Assembly (NCBI GenBank): GCA_030765055.1
Contig: CM060955.1
Coordinates: forward strand, 154,970,006 to 155,034,005
Length of the DNA stretch: 64,000 nt
DNA from: Mantis religiosa
Lineage: Eukaryota; Arthropoda; Insecta; Mantodea; Mantidae
Direction: 5' to 3'
The stretch's first letter is position 1, and each line of letters begins with the position of its first letter. Made by a program: the position numbers and the translations under genes. Below the pieces are notes generated by a model. The model had not been told where the DNA came from. It did not search any database and worked only from the letters and a program-made list of their open reading frames with translations. Of this stretch, positions 11,690-23,080 are shown piece by piece.

Positions 11690-12383
11690 TGTAAGCCTTC
11701 TTTGTGTAATAATTACTCTTTTAAGTATTCGGTTTCTTTCTTATTACTAGAAGGATCAATTGACACATCCCCCCTTTGTATGGCAGTAAGGGAGCTAATG
11801 GGATCTTAAAATTATCTTATACATCTTTCTCTCTCTTCTTACATCATTCTAGATACACACATTTCTTGAAAATCCATCAATTTATTCTCATTAAGATAAG
11901 TATTATGTTAAGTCATGAATGGTTCGAAGATATATGCTTGTTTTATTAGTCGTGTAACATTAAGTCATATCCCAGGATGAATGAAGTGAGTGAACTAATG
12001 CTCAAATCAGCCGAGACAATGTCAATGTAATGTCTTTGGGAAGAGAAATTTAAATCGGTCACCGCAACCTTCAAATATCCATTCTCTTGGCAATTCACTA
12101 ACCCTTCGTTCAGTCTACTCAGGCTGAAATTGCTTTGATTTGACACCCACAACCTATACCAATATCGATGTGCTCTTACACATTCAAAATTTTCCAAAAA
12201 ATTTCTGAAAATCGGATATTGTTTTATTTTTTTTTTCACTTTCAGATTATACCAAAATACATATTTACGCTACAACTTTGATATTAAATTTTTGAGTGGA
12301 GTGCTATTTCTTCTCTACCTATTATTTATATAAAACTTAACACTAAATGGAAAGCACCACGAAGAAAATCGGCACAAACCTGC
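11690..12383. repeat. Background module with embedded S1 SINE tail
   Basis: Paralogous to 19600-20188, 42700-43040, 50150-50850 and 55430-55800 (marker CTAGATACACACATTTCTTG). Bases 11955-12010 are a worn reverse-complement S1 tail shared by all these copies, so that SINE inserted before the module was multiplied. Confidence 0.65.
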
Positions 12384-12719
12384 AGTTCAAATGTCCCACG
12401 TGTTTCCTGTGCAGCTGTGTCTACAGCGACACACAGTGGATGACTCATGCAACGCAAAGTACACGAAGGAGGTAACAGATGTCACGCAAGTTGTAATTGC
12501 TATGTGTATACCGATATGTCTTGGCTATTAATAATTTTTTACAACACATTAGAACATCGACTTTCCTTTCTAAGTTTATACCATATACTAAATGTGAACA
12601 AAGGAAAACTGTAGCTAATTTGTACAGATAAACCAATATAGCCCGAAAGGAAGTATAGAATTTTGGAACAAGTCTCCTAAAACTGTATAAGGAGCAGAAA
12701 TTCAACCCTCGATTTTCAG
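12384..12719 (+). repeat. Core repeat copy 2
   Basis: Type-1 upstream segment. The reading is FKCPTCFLCSCVYSDTQWMTHA, with both cysteines, W and H kept. The copy is interrupted at 12719/12720 by the Jockey insertion. Confidence 0.75.
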
Positions 12720-12721
12720 AT

Positions 12722-13456
12722 GTGGCTGACCTTCCCACTGAACAGCACGTCAACATAGCACAGTATGCTGACGACGTGCTGTTATTCTCAACAAGCAGAC
12801 ACCCACGCAGAACCTTCAACCCCATCCAAAGATATCTAATCCTCCTCCAGGAATGGTGCACGCTTTGGCGATTGTCCATTAATACGGAGAAAAGCCAAGC
12901 GATATTGTTCACCAAGCGCCGCTTTCCCGCCAACTTCCCCCAATTTACCTACTTCGGGCAAAGGATCAGATGGGAGAATTCAATCAAGTACTTGGGAGTG
13001 AAGCTGGACAAGGGCCTAACTTTTCGGGAGCACATCCAGGAGCAAGCTCATCGGTCGTGTGGTGCCGTGGCATCACTATACCCTGTGCTTCGGTCTGCGA
13101 TGTCTGTTCCCCTAAAGTTGCGCCTCTTTATGGCTCTGGTCCTCCCTATCATGCTCTATGCGTGCGAAGTCTGGGGTATGGCCGCAGGCTCACATCTAGT
13201 TCTGCTCCAACGTGCACAGAATAAATGTCTTCGGATTATTTATTCTGTCTGTACAAGGTTCCCCGTGAGATTACGTCATGAGGCTTCATCCCTCCGATAT
13301 GTGGAGGATGAAATTAGACGCCGGGCGACAAAATTTTTCGAGGGTTTGCCCCAACATCAGAGCGCCCTAGTCAGATCCCTTGGGGATTATGTTCCTCGTG
13401 AGCGTCGCTATAAGCGATACCGGTTACCCCGCATGTCTTGCGGTCACTACCGGTAA
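12722..13456 (+). pseudogene. Jockey-type ORF2 fragment: end of reverse transcriptase
   Basis: 244 codons open from the insertion point. They begin just before the catalytic motif C (AQYADDVLLF near residues 13-22) and continue through the RT thumb with LQEWCTLWRLSINTEKSQAI and SIKYLGVKLDKGLTFREHI. The C-terminal domain (LYACEVWGMAAGS, then LRYVEDEIRRRATKF, then RLPRMSCGH) ends at TAA 13454. Endonuclease and RT motifs A and B are missing because of 5' truncation, so no active enzyme can be made. The frame has no internal stop, which suggests a fairly recent insertion. Confidence 0.88.
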
Positions 13457-13735
13457 CCACATGATCTCCATTCCAGCCTAAATTAAATTTCAGCTACTCC
13501 AAAATTGTCATTATGGAATATTCAAAATTATTCAAACCTTCTTCCTAGTTTATTTACTAACCCACCAGCGGTGCTCGCTGTCCGTAGCACCCGGTTCATC
13601 ATTCCCTGAGGAGCAAAAAGCTACCTCCCTACACTAATCCCACTTAAATTACACCCGTCATTCTGCAACATCCACATCCCGCCACTACGTGGTTAAGCTC
13701 TTCCCAGAGCAGGTACACGTTTTGACCACCCTTCG

Positions 13736-13752
13736 GGCTGTTCCTAACAGCC
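13736..13752 (+). promoter_or_regulatory. 3'-terminal hairpin of Jockey-like element
   Basis: GGCTGTT-CCT-AACAGCC forms a perfect 7-bp stem 30 bases before the element end. Equivalent hairpins occur in the other Jockey-like 3' ends of the window, so it may be the RT recognition structure (inference). Confidence 0.5.
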
Positions 13753-13794
13753 TGCCAGATTTGTGTCTGTCTGTCTGTCTGTCTCGATTTTCAG

Positions 13795-14250
13795 TGTATA
13801 TTCCCATGATTCTAGATCTGATCATGTTTTGAAAACTGTACCACGTTATAAATGTGCCATCCATAATTCAATGACCTTGGTATTTCCAAGTAAGATGGTC
13901 AGCTGGGTGCAGTAGAGCTGTGTGCGTTGAAAGTTACTTTAAGAGAATCTAGTCTTTATTTAAATAAACTTTAGAGACGTAGACCCCACATTAAGGTACT
14001 TTGAACATTAAGAGCGTCTATAAACAAGTAAAGAAGAAGAAAGAGAGGTACTCCTGAGTTGTACTGAAATACCATTAAGCTGGTCGTTATCTGGTATATA
14101 TCTGGTATCTCATAACCTGGAAATCCATGTTTCCTTGCATGGCCTGTAGATAAAACACGACAACCTCTAATTTGATTTAGTAATGATAAATTCAGACATA
14201 TAAGAAGCAATCACGAATTAGTTGATTCCAGCGGAAGCTTTTTGTAACAC
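13795..14250. repeat. Background repeat with forward M1 module (about 13940-14230)
   Basis: The left part continues the block interrupted by the Jockey insertion and matches 16950-17060 and 20540-20660. The M1 part has the GTCTTTATTTAAATAAACTT and AGAGCGTCTATAAACAAGTA landmarks. No gene seen. Confidence 0.65.
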
Positions 14251-14505
14251 GAAGTACACATAGGATGTTACAGATGGCGCGCAAGTTCTTATTGTTATGT
14301 GTATATCAGCATGTGTAAACTCTTAAGAATCTTTTACAAATTATTAAAACAGTGATGTTTTGTTTTGGCTTAAACCATATCACAAGTGTGAACCATCGTA
14401 ACTTATAGCTATATTGAACACAAAAAGCAATATACACCGACAGCGATTATTGCACTTCTGAACAAATATCTGCACCAGCCTGTATAAGTGTCAGAGGTTC
14501 GACCC
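14251..14505 (+). repeat. Core repeat, headless copy
   Basis: This begins at CACGAAGTACACATAGGATG, so the first 70 or so bases with the FKCP reading are missing. The rest matches 58180-58420 closely. Confidence 0.65.
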
Positions 14506-14506
14506 T

Positions 14507-14628
14507 TTAAATTACACCCGTCATTCTGCAACATCCACATCCCGCCACTACGTGGTTAAGCTCTTCCCAGAGCAGGTACACGTTTTGACCACCCTTCGGG
14601 CTGTTCCAAACAGCCTGCCAGATTTGTG
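14507..14628 (+). mobile_element. 122-bp Jockey 3' untranslated fragment
   Basis: Nearly identical (about one mismatch by eye) to 13645-13766, the 3' end of the insertion 860 bp upstream, including the hairpin at 14599-14615. The paralogous sites at 2488 and 58420 (TTCGA..CTTCTTTTGT) lack it. It has no tail and no clear target duplication. Confidence 0.8.
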
Positions 14629-14639
14629 CTGCTTCTTTT

Positions 14640-16620
14640 GTATTACTTTTGTCATTTTATAGGTGGTGGGGTTATTTATGAACAACTATAGCACGTTTTA
14701 TACAACACATATAGACCTGTAAACATTATACAAAGCTTAGACTATGCGGCTGCCAGGTGGTGCCAAACGTACATTTTGAACGCTGCATATACTACATATC
14801 CGCAAACGTACACGCTAGATAGTACTAACAGATGAATGCGAAATATATTCAGTGTCACCAACACATATTGCTATGGCTGCTGCATAGCAATAAAATTGGT
14901 TTACTTTGAATCTTACTTGAGCACAATATACCGTGTCGATAAGATATTACAGTTGGCTAACCTGTACTATTTGAACGAAATTCTAAAGCTAGAAATTGTA
15001 ATTTAAGTTTTAACGTTAACAAAGCGAAACTGAGCCTGAAGATAATTTACATCGGTTTTATAAACTCGCAAGATTTGAAAGACCTGCGAGGTCGTATGGG
15101 CAGCAACAAGGAAGGGAATAAATGTTCACAAATAACTATTGGCAGGTAAGAAGTAAATACGCAAAATAAATATTTCATACAATATTCATTTATAATTAAT
15201 TTTCTTAAACTCATATAGCACTCTTATAATGTTTTACATGCAGAGGCATTATTAATTCATTATTGTTGGAATAAAGAAGTATTTTTGCTTTTTAGCGATC
15301 ATCATTCAATCTACCAGCAATACGATGGCAGAAATTGAAAGAGTAAAATAAGCAGAAGCCGGGTATGTCTCTTGTTTTGGTCATGCGCTGTGTTGATCCC
15401 CATGGACATTAGTAATGTAGTACGAAACTTTCTTTTTCTTCTATACAGGAATTTACTGTGACACATTTTTTAAAGTATGGAGCTTCACTTCAATGTCAGT
15501 GGAAACTTTAAGAAAAACTTTGAGGACTACCATGACAAACATTGTGAAAATATTCAGGAAATTGAAGTAATTTTAGGCAGTTGATTGAATATATTATTGG
15601 TTTTTGTATTAGTTTCTTTAAATCTCAAATCTTTTTGTCATATAAAACGTACAATAGAAGGAAAGAAGTCTGTAGTTTAAATTACTAATAAACAGCTCTC
15701 ATAAACTACATCTATTCTGTAATTGTTATTTAGTTTCGATGTGTTCATATAAAACAATATTAAGCCAAAATTAAACACCATCAATATAATTATGTGATAT
15801 CTTCAGTATTTAAGCTTTGTACGTTCATGAGCATAAACATGAAAATCCACCACTGCACTGACAAGACATCACGCGACTATAATCGGTTTAGTTGGTTCCT
15901 TCTACCTGTGTTTCGAACAAAACTCTTATAAGTTCCAGAAATACAACTCTTGATTTAATCCTTCATTCTAACCTTGTTTATTAGTTGATTATTTGTGAAC
16001 AACTATAACTCACTATAAGGACACAAATGATTCTTCCAGTTATCGGACTGTATTAATATCAAATTTTCAAAAGTTGTTGATAAAAGAGTGCTCTTCTACG
16101 TATAAACATACAACTGGAAAATTGAGTAACCAAGAGTACATTAGTAAGACTTTGTCTATCTCTTACCGTTTCTGAGTTGTGCCAAGTAACGAAGAAAGAA
16201 AACGACGTCTGAGGTCATTCTCTGCAAATTAAACATATGTACTTCGTTTTCCATAAAAAATATTTTAAACATTTAAAATATTAGTATAAAATCATAAGAT
16301 CTCCTTTTAAATGTTCAAAATCATATAAAGTATTTTCAATTAAGGGTTATTGTGTTATTTCCAGATTTTCTTCAAAATCCCTCTTTGTGATTCTTGAAGA
16401 ACACTGAACATTTGTATTACTTTGGTATTTACCTACCTCACATTTCAGTTTTAAGTTTTGAGAAGAAACTGTCGTTTACATGCACGTGCCCCAAAATATA
16501 AATCTGTAGTGCAATCTTAACATTTAATTTTGGTTAAAATGCAGTTTCTCCTCTTATGTAATACATAACACCAAAAATATAACGTCACGAAGAAAATCGA
16601 ACAAACAAAATAACCTGTAG
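14640..16620. repeat. Block P, partial third copy
   Basis: Collinear with 2500-4076 and 58440-60417, closest to the latter (shared AACATACAACTGGAAAATTG and following 100 bases). No gene seen. Confidence 0.7.
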
Positions 16621-16950
16621 TTCAAATGTTCCGCGTGTTTCCTGAGTAGCTGTGACTACAGCGACACACAGTGGGAGACTCATGTAACGCAAAGTACACG
16701 AATAAAGTTATAGATGTCGCGGAAGTTGTAATTGCTATGTGTATACCGATATGTCTTAGTTATAAAGAATCTTTTACAACACATTACAATATCGACTTTC
16801 TTTTCTATGTCTAAGTACTGCCCTAATGTGAGCGATGGTAAATTGTAGCTATATTGTACACATAAATCAATATAGACCGAAAGGAAATATCTTTTTTTTA
16901 GAACAAAAGTCTCCTAAACCTGTATAAGTAGCAGAAATTCAGCCCTTGAT
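16621..16950 (+). repeat. Core repeat copy 3
   Basis: Reading FKCSACFLSSCDYSDTQWETHV; cysteines, W and H kept. The site corresponding to the 12720 insertion is empty here (CCCTTGATTTTCAATC). Confidence 0.75.
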
Positions 16951-17242
16951 TTTCAATCATTAATGCAAATCAGTATCAGAAAATAACTGTATCATGCTTT
17001 AAATGTCAATTCCATAGTTCAATAACCTTGTACTTTCCAAATAACATGCTCAACCGAGTGCAGAAGAGTTGTGTACGTTATGACCATGTTTGACAATAAA
17101 TATTTGTACCATCAGAAGCATCCTACTTCATTATTGTTCACATTCCTACGTAGTTGTTTTCGGAAATTCCTGTTAATTATCATCCTTGTAACATTAGATT
17201 AATTGAGCACTGAGGCGGCAATATCTGTTTTTAAGACTGTGT

Positions 17243-17720
17243 TGTGCTTTGTTGGTTCGTGAAATTACAAGTGCAGGTTACAAACACTAACAATTGCCCT
17301 TTATCTCCGTAGAAACACGCTTACACATAAAACTTGCAAAGTCATCGACCACAAACAAAGTCCACTTTTACAACTGTTCATGTGCACGTGTCCAATTACC
17401 GACTGACTGACTCACCTCTTTTTTATTTTAAATTAATGTGCCTGGTGCCGGTAAACTGGACGCGGTTTACAGGCCCTAAGTTTACATAAATTTATAATCT
17501 GACTGACTATGGCAGGCGTGGGAACCTTTTATAGCTACTCACTATTCCTGAAATTCGTGGAATGTTCTCAAACAATTAAGACTGCGATGGAAGAAAGACG
17601 AACTCTCCAGAAATCCGTTTCCTTACCTCACCGTTTCGCGGAGCCTTTATCTCCGTGTTGTACTGCCCGTCTCTTTGAACTCATCGGCTGCGCCACATCC
17701 TCAGCAATGCATTCGCGACA
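17243..17720 (-). mobile_element. Gypsy-type LTR, minus strand
   Basis: 478 bp, TGTCG start and a CACGAACCAAC-like end on the minus strand; TATA-like box at about 17526-17534 (complement). It is related to the solo LTR at 4128-4895 through GAACTCTCCAGAAATCC and CCCGTCTCTTTGAA. Pol coding sequence adjoins its 5' side, so it is the 3' LTR of a minus-strand element. No clean target duplication is visible. Confidence 0.8.
17413..17499. mobile_element. 87-bp insertion inside the LTR
   Basis: Absent from the related LTR at 4675-4700. Flanked by TGACTGACT at 17404-17412 and 17500-17508. It contains GTAAAC...GTTTAC as a short inverted repeat. Too short to classify, and the flanks are themselves a GACT tandem, so slippage could also explain the repeat. 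Confidence 0.45.
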
Positions 17721-17955
17721 CTGCTCTCTACTCAAGGCTGGTCGTCCCGAACAGCACTATCGTATCTGGGCTGACGGTTCACGTGCACCACCATCATCTT
17801 CCTTCGGGGCACCTTCTGGATGTGGTAGACTACGTCATTAAACCTCTTTACCACCCAGTGCGTTCCTTGCCATGGTTGCTGAAGCTTCCGGCAGCGTCCG
17901 TTGGTCCGGGTAGGGTGACACAACCAGACCAAGTCACCTGTAATGGTCTCTTAAA
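17721..17955 (-). pseudogene. Gypsy pol C-terminus and polypurine tract
   Basis: Next to the LTR, the minus strand has a polypurine tract GAGTAGAGAGCAG (17721-17733). Upstream of it is the pol C-terminal tail with VWLCHPTRTNGRCRKLQ, then PWQGTHWVVKRFNDVVYHIQ, then VVHVNRQPRYD. This tail follows the integrase core in Gypsy elements and helps in DNA or chromatin binding. About 110 bp of AT-rich DNA (17956-18065) splits it from the integrase core. Confidence 0.8.
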
Positions 17956-18065
17956 CCAGAATATAGTAATATAGCACTTAATTCTGATGATAAGAAATTA
18001 GTTAATTTATAACATTGGTATGTCATACTAAAATTATCAGATATAGCTAATATTTCTTCCCTTGG

Positions 18066-18495
18066 CTGTTGGCTTGCCTGTCGTATCGGGTCTTCCTGCG
18101 GTCACTCGCCATCAGATGTTCTGACGAGACAGCTCAGGCATGTAGTGGAGACGATCCACCAAGTTCTCCACGTACTTGGTTGCTGGCTGTTTTGGGTCCG
18201 GGCAGCTCCCGAAAGCCAGATCACAAGGGAGGCAAACTCTCGGTCGAACTGGAGTTATCCCAGTGGTGTCGTTTGTTGACGAGCTGTAGGCCAGCAGGAA
18301 CAGTGGTACCTTGACGTTCCATTCTCCCTGACGGCTGGCCACGACCTTCCTGAGATACTTTTTTAAGTTCTTCATGTACCTATCGACCATGCCTTCCGAA
18401 TGCGGCTGTAGGAGTATTGTGCGGGTCTTGTTCACCACAAGTCTTTCCAGTGCCTCCTTCATCAGGTTATACTTCATTAAGTACAGCGTCCACAC
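18066..18495 (-). pseudogene. Gypsy integrase, end of catalytic core, frameshifted
   Basis: Minus-strand frame from 18495 to 18112. It reads LMKEALERLVVNKTRTILL, then HSEGMVDRYMKNLKKYLRKVV, then VPLFLLAYSSSTNDTTGITPV, then LPCDLAFGSCPDP. This is the last third of the integrase core of Gypsy Pol, which joins cDNA ends to target DNA. The third catalytic acidic residue, normally Glu in MVERF, is Asp here (MVDRY). After PELSRQN one extra base shifts the frame, and the protein continues as HLMASDRRKTRYDRQANSQG to about 18066. The two earlier catalytic Asp residues, RT and gag are not present. Confidence 0.82.
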
Positions 18496-18525
18496 AGATT
18501 TCGTGGTGTCATTCTACATTTTTCT

Positions 18526-18583
18526 GGGTCCATTTCACCCATTTCATCATTGCCCGATATGATTTAACATTGGACGATATAAA
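18526..18583 (+). mobile_element. SINE family S1, 3' fragment
   Basis: TTTCACCCATTTCATCATTG, then GATTTAACATTGGACGATAT. This is the plus-strand S1 tail, abutting the truncated end of the Gypsy remnant. Confidence 0.55.
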
Positions 18584-18654
18584 TAAAAAGATTGAATTCC
18601 CCGCCTTACCTTAATCCTTTTCGCCCGCTATTCTTTCTTTCTTGCTTTCTTTTT

Positions 18655-18830
18655 TTCTTGTTTTTTGTAATTTACGTCCTCAAACTTTTTCTCAATCGGA
18701 CGATGAATGATATGGGTGAAACGATGCTCAAATGATGGAATCCACTGAGCTTAGAGTTACCTGAAAGTCGTCACTCAGGATAAGGGAAAACTCCGGAAGA
18801 AACATCCAGAGAACTCACCTGCGCTCAATT
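18655..18830 (-). mobile_element. SINE family S1, body and tail
   Basis: Reverse-complement S1: AATTTACGTCCTC, then ATCGGACGATGAATGA, then GAGCTTAGAGTTACC, then AGGATAAGGGAAAAC. The tRNA-like head is missing. It faces the plus-strand fragment at 18526. Confidence 0.7.
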
Positions 18831-19275
18831 GTGGTACTCATTAACTATCATAACAAGAGAGAATGTTATGGATGTAAGAAAGTTTGTTTTCTTAATGTAG
18901 AAGTTTCTGGAACAATTTTATTGCATTTGGGTTATAAATCTATCTTAAAAGGACTAAAAATAGTCAAATGCCATAAATGGAGCAATTACACATGTCCTTT
19001 CCAGAAAAGAAGCTGGACTTCTCACTTATACTGCAATCGTGTTAGACATTCAACTGTCTCAGGTAGCCAACTCCGCCAACACAATACTCTACCGTCCAAT
19101 ACAGAGCAGATTTAGAAAAACTAATCCAGGTGTCCCGCTAATATGAATCAGCTGTGCTTACCTTAATTAAACGTTTAAATTTTGACTAGAATGCAACTTC
19201 TCTTCTATCTACTATGTGTATAGTACTTAACAATAAAAGGATAAAGCTACGAAAAAAACAGCTACAAAACTGCAC
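18831..19275. repeat. Background module shared with 26750-27130 and 61540-61950
   Basis: Landmarks are ATGGATGTAAGAAAGTTTG and AAATGGAGCAATTACA. The 94-codon frame at 18831-19115 is not kept in the paralogues. Confidence 0.65.
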
Positions 19276-19560
19276 TTCAAATCTCACGCGTATTTCCTGA
19301 GTAACTCTGAGTACAGCGACACATAATGGAAGTCTTATGTAACACGAAGTACACGTAGGATGGTATAGATGACGAGCAAGATGTAATAGCTATGTATTAT
19401 CAATATGGCCTAGCTATAAAGAATTTTTATAAAACGTTAGAACAACAATGCTTCGTTTTGAGTTAGGTCATATCCTGATTGTGAACAATATTAAATTGCA
19501 CGCTCATTCTATACAAAACTTAATATATAGCGACAAGAAAGATTCTTTCCGCAGTTAGCC
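19276..19560 (+). repeat. Core repeat copy 4
   Basis: Type-1 upstream. Reading FKSHAYFLSNSEYSDT then stop: a decayed copy with both CPxC cysteines lost. Confidence 0.65.
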
Positions 19561-20188
19561 GTCAGCTTTCACCACACACACATTGTACCAGTTGAATGAA
19601 GGGAGCGCCCCGGGACCTACAAGCACGCTTCCTCTATTCTTACATATTTCAAGATACACACAACTTGTAGAACCACACATTTACTATCATTAACGTAAGT
19701 ATTATGTTAAGTCTGGAATGGTTCACAGCTTTACGTTTGTTTTATTTAGTCCTGCAACATAAAGTCATATCTGACGATGACACGAGGGAAATGAAACTCA
19801 CACAAACCGAGACATAGTGAATGTAATGTCTTTCGGAAGAGAAGTTAAAATGGGTAGTGGCAAACCTCAAATACTAATTCTCTGGGCAATTCACTAATTC
19901 CTCGTTTAGTCCACTCAGGTTGAGATTGCTTTGATTTGACAGCCACAACCTATAGCTATATAAATCTGCTCTTACACATTCAACATTTTCGAAAAGGTTT
20001 ATAATTAAAGGATATTGTCTTATTGCGTACTTGTTTTAGAGTCAGGTGATACCAAAATATATACATACTTATACTGCAAGCTTGACATTTCATTTTTGGG
20101 GAGAATACAATTTCTCCTCTACCTACTATGTATATAATATTTAACACTTAAAGGAGAGCACCACGAAGAAAACCGGTATAAAGCTGCC
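19561..20188. repeat. Background module between core copies 4 and 5
   Basis: Paralogous to 11760-12383 and 50280-50855, with the same worn S1 SINE tail near 19755. No gene seen. Confidence 0.6.
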
Positions 20189-20520
20189 GTTCTAATGCCT
20201 CGCGTGTTTCCTGAGTAGCTGAGACTAGAGCGACACACAGTGGAAGACTTATGTAACACGCAGTACGAGTAGGACATCATAGATGTCGCGCAAGGTGTAA
20301 TTGCTGTGTGTATACAGATATGACTTAGCTTTTAAAACTATTTTACAACACATTAGAACATCGACCTTCTTTTCTAAGTTTAAGCCATATCCTAAATGTG
20401 ATCCATAGAAAATTGTAGCTATATTGTTCACATAAACCAATACATACCGAAAGGAAATGTTGAATTCTGGATTAAAAGTCTCCTATACGTGTATAAGTAG
20501 CAGAAATTCAACCCTTGATA
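20189..20520 (+). repeat. Core repeat copy 5
   Basis: Three stops occur within the first 20 codons of the FKCP frame (second codon TAA). The nucleotide match remains good through ATTGCTGTGTGTATACAGAT. Confidence 0.65.
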
Positions 20521-21133
20521 TTCATTGCTCATAGCAATTCCTACTCATCTAACTATATTTTGAGTAACTGTGGCACGCTATAAATTTGGGGTCCATAGCT
20601 TAATAACCTTGGTCTTTCCAAATACGATGCTGAACTGAGTACAGAAGAGTAGTGTACCTTATGAGGTTCTTTGAAGGTAGACTTTCCTACCATCACAAAC
20701 ATCCTGCTTCGTGCATTATTGCCAACATACCTACATAGTAATTTTTTCAACATAGTAATTCTTCATGTAGGACGAGATTATTTACAAACACTGGAATAAT
20801 GTAACTACTCCTGAAATGTTTATTTGTTGTGATTCAATAGCATATTTTATTGGATGTTTTTAAATTTTGCAGGCTAAATGCTTGCTTATTTTATACGTTT
20901 GTGCTGCATAAAATCCAATTTCTAACTAGAAGTTACAGCCTTAAACTAATTGTTAGAAAAATTGTAAAACATAATAAAAATGAAAGTATAACGCACAGTA
21001 AAGGATTCTCAAATGAAATGTATTTGAGGAAACCCTAGTCTTTAATAAAATAAAAATCTAGACATCAGACGCTGTCTGGTTTCAAGAGCGTCTACAAGCA
21101 AATAAAGAAGAAATAGAGGTAGACCTTGAGGAG
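20521..21133. repeat. Background module ending in an M1-like segment
   Basis: 20540-20760 matches 33400-33600. 20760-21131 matches 22700-23080 and 36700-37040. It ends GAGGTAGACCTTGAGGAG immediately before core copy 6 (type-2 upstream). Confidence 0.6.
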
Positions 21134-21450
21134 TTCAAATCTCCCGCATGTTTCGTGAGTAGCAGTTACTGCAGCGACACAGAGTGGAAGTCGCATACAA
21201 CACGAAGTACACGCAGGGTGTGATAGATGAGGCGCAAGTGTAATTGTTCTGTATAAATCAATCTGTCTTAGATATTAAGAATATTTTAAAAACGATAGAA
21301 CAGTGATGTTTTGTTTTGGTTCAAATCATACATAGAATATGAATGATAGTTATTTTTAGTTATATTAAATATAAAATAAATATAGACCAACAAAAGATAT
21401 TGTATTTTCGAACAAAAGGCTCCTAAGACTTACATAACCTCCATAATTCC
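21134..21450 (+). repeat. Core repeat copy 6
   Basis: Type-2 upstream. Reading FKSPACFVSSSYCSDTEWKSHT; the first Cys is lost, W and H kept. Confidence 0.7.
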
Positions 21451-22374
21451 AGCACATTTTACATAATTAATTCAATTTAAGAGGTTTTAGGTTTGACATT
21501 GTGTGGGCACTTTTCATTTAGCACTAGTCATTCGTCACATCAGAGACATCCTGCTTTTTATTTGAATTTATAATTCAAAACATGTACAGATGCGTACGCA
21601 TAACTAAACTTTCACATGAATTTTCGTAAATTCCTGTTGATTAACATATTTGTAACATTTCATTAAATCAGCATTGTAGCAGTAGTACCTGTCCTTTAAG
21701 ATTGTATTATACTTTAGCTTTCTCTGCTCTGTTTATGGAAATTTGAATATGTTTTCCATAGTACGCCACTGAAAAAGTGTTTAGTTTGGTTCCTGTTTTG
21801 GATATTCAGTTTATTGTTCAAATTCTGTAACATCTGGTACTCTCCTGGATCTTTGCAGTTCAACAATTTGAATGGTTTTAATGAAGAAAAATCGTAGAAT
21901 TGTCCGCGTTTAAGTTTCTCTTTAAATAACAAACGCTGCATACTGAATGTCTGAATTCAGTCACAACATGTTTCAACGCTGGAAAAAACTGGTAGTTGAT
22001 ATATTAATGGAAAAAAATCAGTTAAGAGTCCGGTTGTCGTAAATGGCGATGGAGCAAGTATTCTTTAAATTTTTCTAAGTTTTATTTTATATTTTGGTTA
22101 AATCAGAACGTTTAAAGGACTGTATCTATTCTGAGGTAAGGAATAAGTACATTTCTCGGAGAACTAAGCAAATTATTTAAGTTGTAAGTCGCCCCTTTGT
22201 ATGTTTGACCTAGAATAATGGTAGCTAATGACGTCATAGCTATAACTTGTAAGCTGTTATCTTTAGTGCTCTAAATATGTTTACTAAATACAAAGAAAAA
22301 TGCTTCATTAAAAATCAGGTTGCTAGAGGTATCAATGCTCGACTATGACATTCAGAATTATTGGAAGTTTGTGG
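21451..22374. repeat. LINE-fossil module copy lacking the LINE part
   Basis: Paralogous to 7800-9200 and 23450-24300, but with no R1-like C-terminus between. No gene seen. Confidence 0.55.
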
Positions 22375-22720
22375 TAGACAGACTTTAGCATATCGTACCG
22401 TGGCTAGGTGAGCGAATGCATTTCGTAGAGGAAGAGAAGCCGTGGGGCTGAGAGACAGCAATCAGCAAGTGATGATGTGTTTGTGAATGCTGTTAGACCA
22501 CAGGTAGGAGAACATTGTTGTTGGACAGATATGTGCCCATGTGACTTCGATCTTTTTGTGAAAATGAAATTACCACTTAGATGACTTCGCTTTAGAACCA
22601 GTCAGACAATGATACCAACAGTAGAGCAGTCTGTTGATATTAGGACAACAATACGCTGTGGATGGCACCCGGCGCTGATGTGTGGAGGTGAGTATTTCAT
22701 GTTTTAGAAGATTATTTCTA
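22375..22720 (+). pseudogene. mariner-like transposase relic with internal deletion
   Basis: From about 22381 one frame reads TLAYRTVAR-stop-ANAFRRGREAV, the helix-turn-helix pattern of a mariner/SETMAR-like transposase. It then jumps, from about 22515, to WTDMCPCDFDLFVKMKLPL, which fits the SPDLSPCDFDLFPKLK motif near the third catalytic acidic residue. The region between, including the first catalytic Asp residues, is missing. Stops and frameshifts are present. The C-terminal part recurs at 36502. Confidence 0.6.
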
Positions 22721-23080
22721 AGCACTGCAATAATGTAAGTACTCCCAAAAGGTTTTATTTGTTGTTAATTCAATACTACATTTTATTGCATATTTTTAAT
22801 ACGTTACAACATAAATGCTTGCTTATTTTAGATGTTTTTATTGTATAAAATGCAATATCTAATTAAAAGTTACACCCTCCAACTATTTTTTAGAAAATTT
22901 GTACAGCATAATACAAGATGAAAGTATAACTTACAATGAACGAATGCCAAACGAAAAGTATTTGATAAAGTCCTAGTTGTCGATTAAAGAAAAATTTACA
23001 GATATCAGATATAAATTATTTCTTTTGAACATTCAAGTGCTTCTACAAACAAATAAACAGGAGAGGTAGGCCTTGAGCAA
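22721..23080. repeat. Background repeat leading to core copy 7
   Basis: Matches 20770-21131 and 36700-37045. No gene seen. Confidence 0.6.

Larger units (their letters stand above)
12720..13783 (+). mobile_element. 5'-truncated Jockey-type insertion with 11-bp target duplication
   Basis: The insert starts inside the RT domain and ends in a (TGTC)n tail at 13763-13783. An 11-bp direct repeat TCGATTTTCAG flanks it (12709-12719 and 13784-13794). Other copies of the background, near 16945 (CCCTTGATTTTCAATCATTA), show the same site without insertion. The 3' untranslated region carries a hairpin at 13736-13752. The elements at 31581 and 32433 are relatives. Confidence 0.9.
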
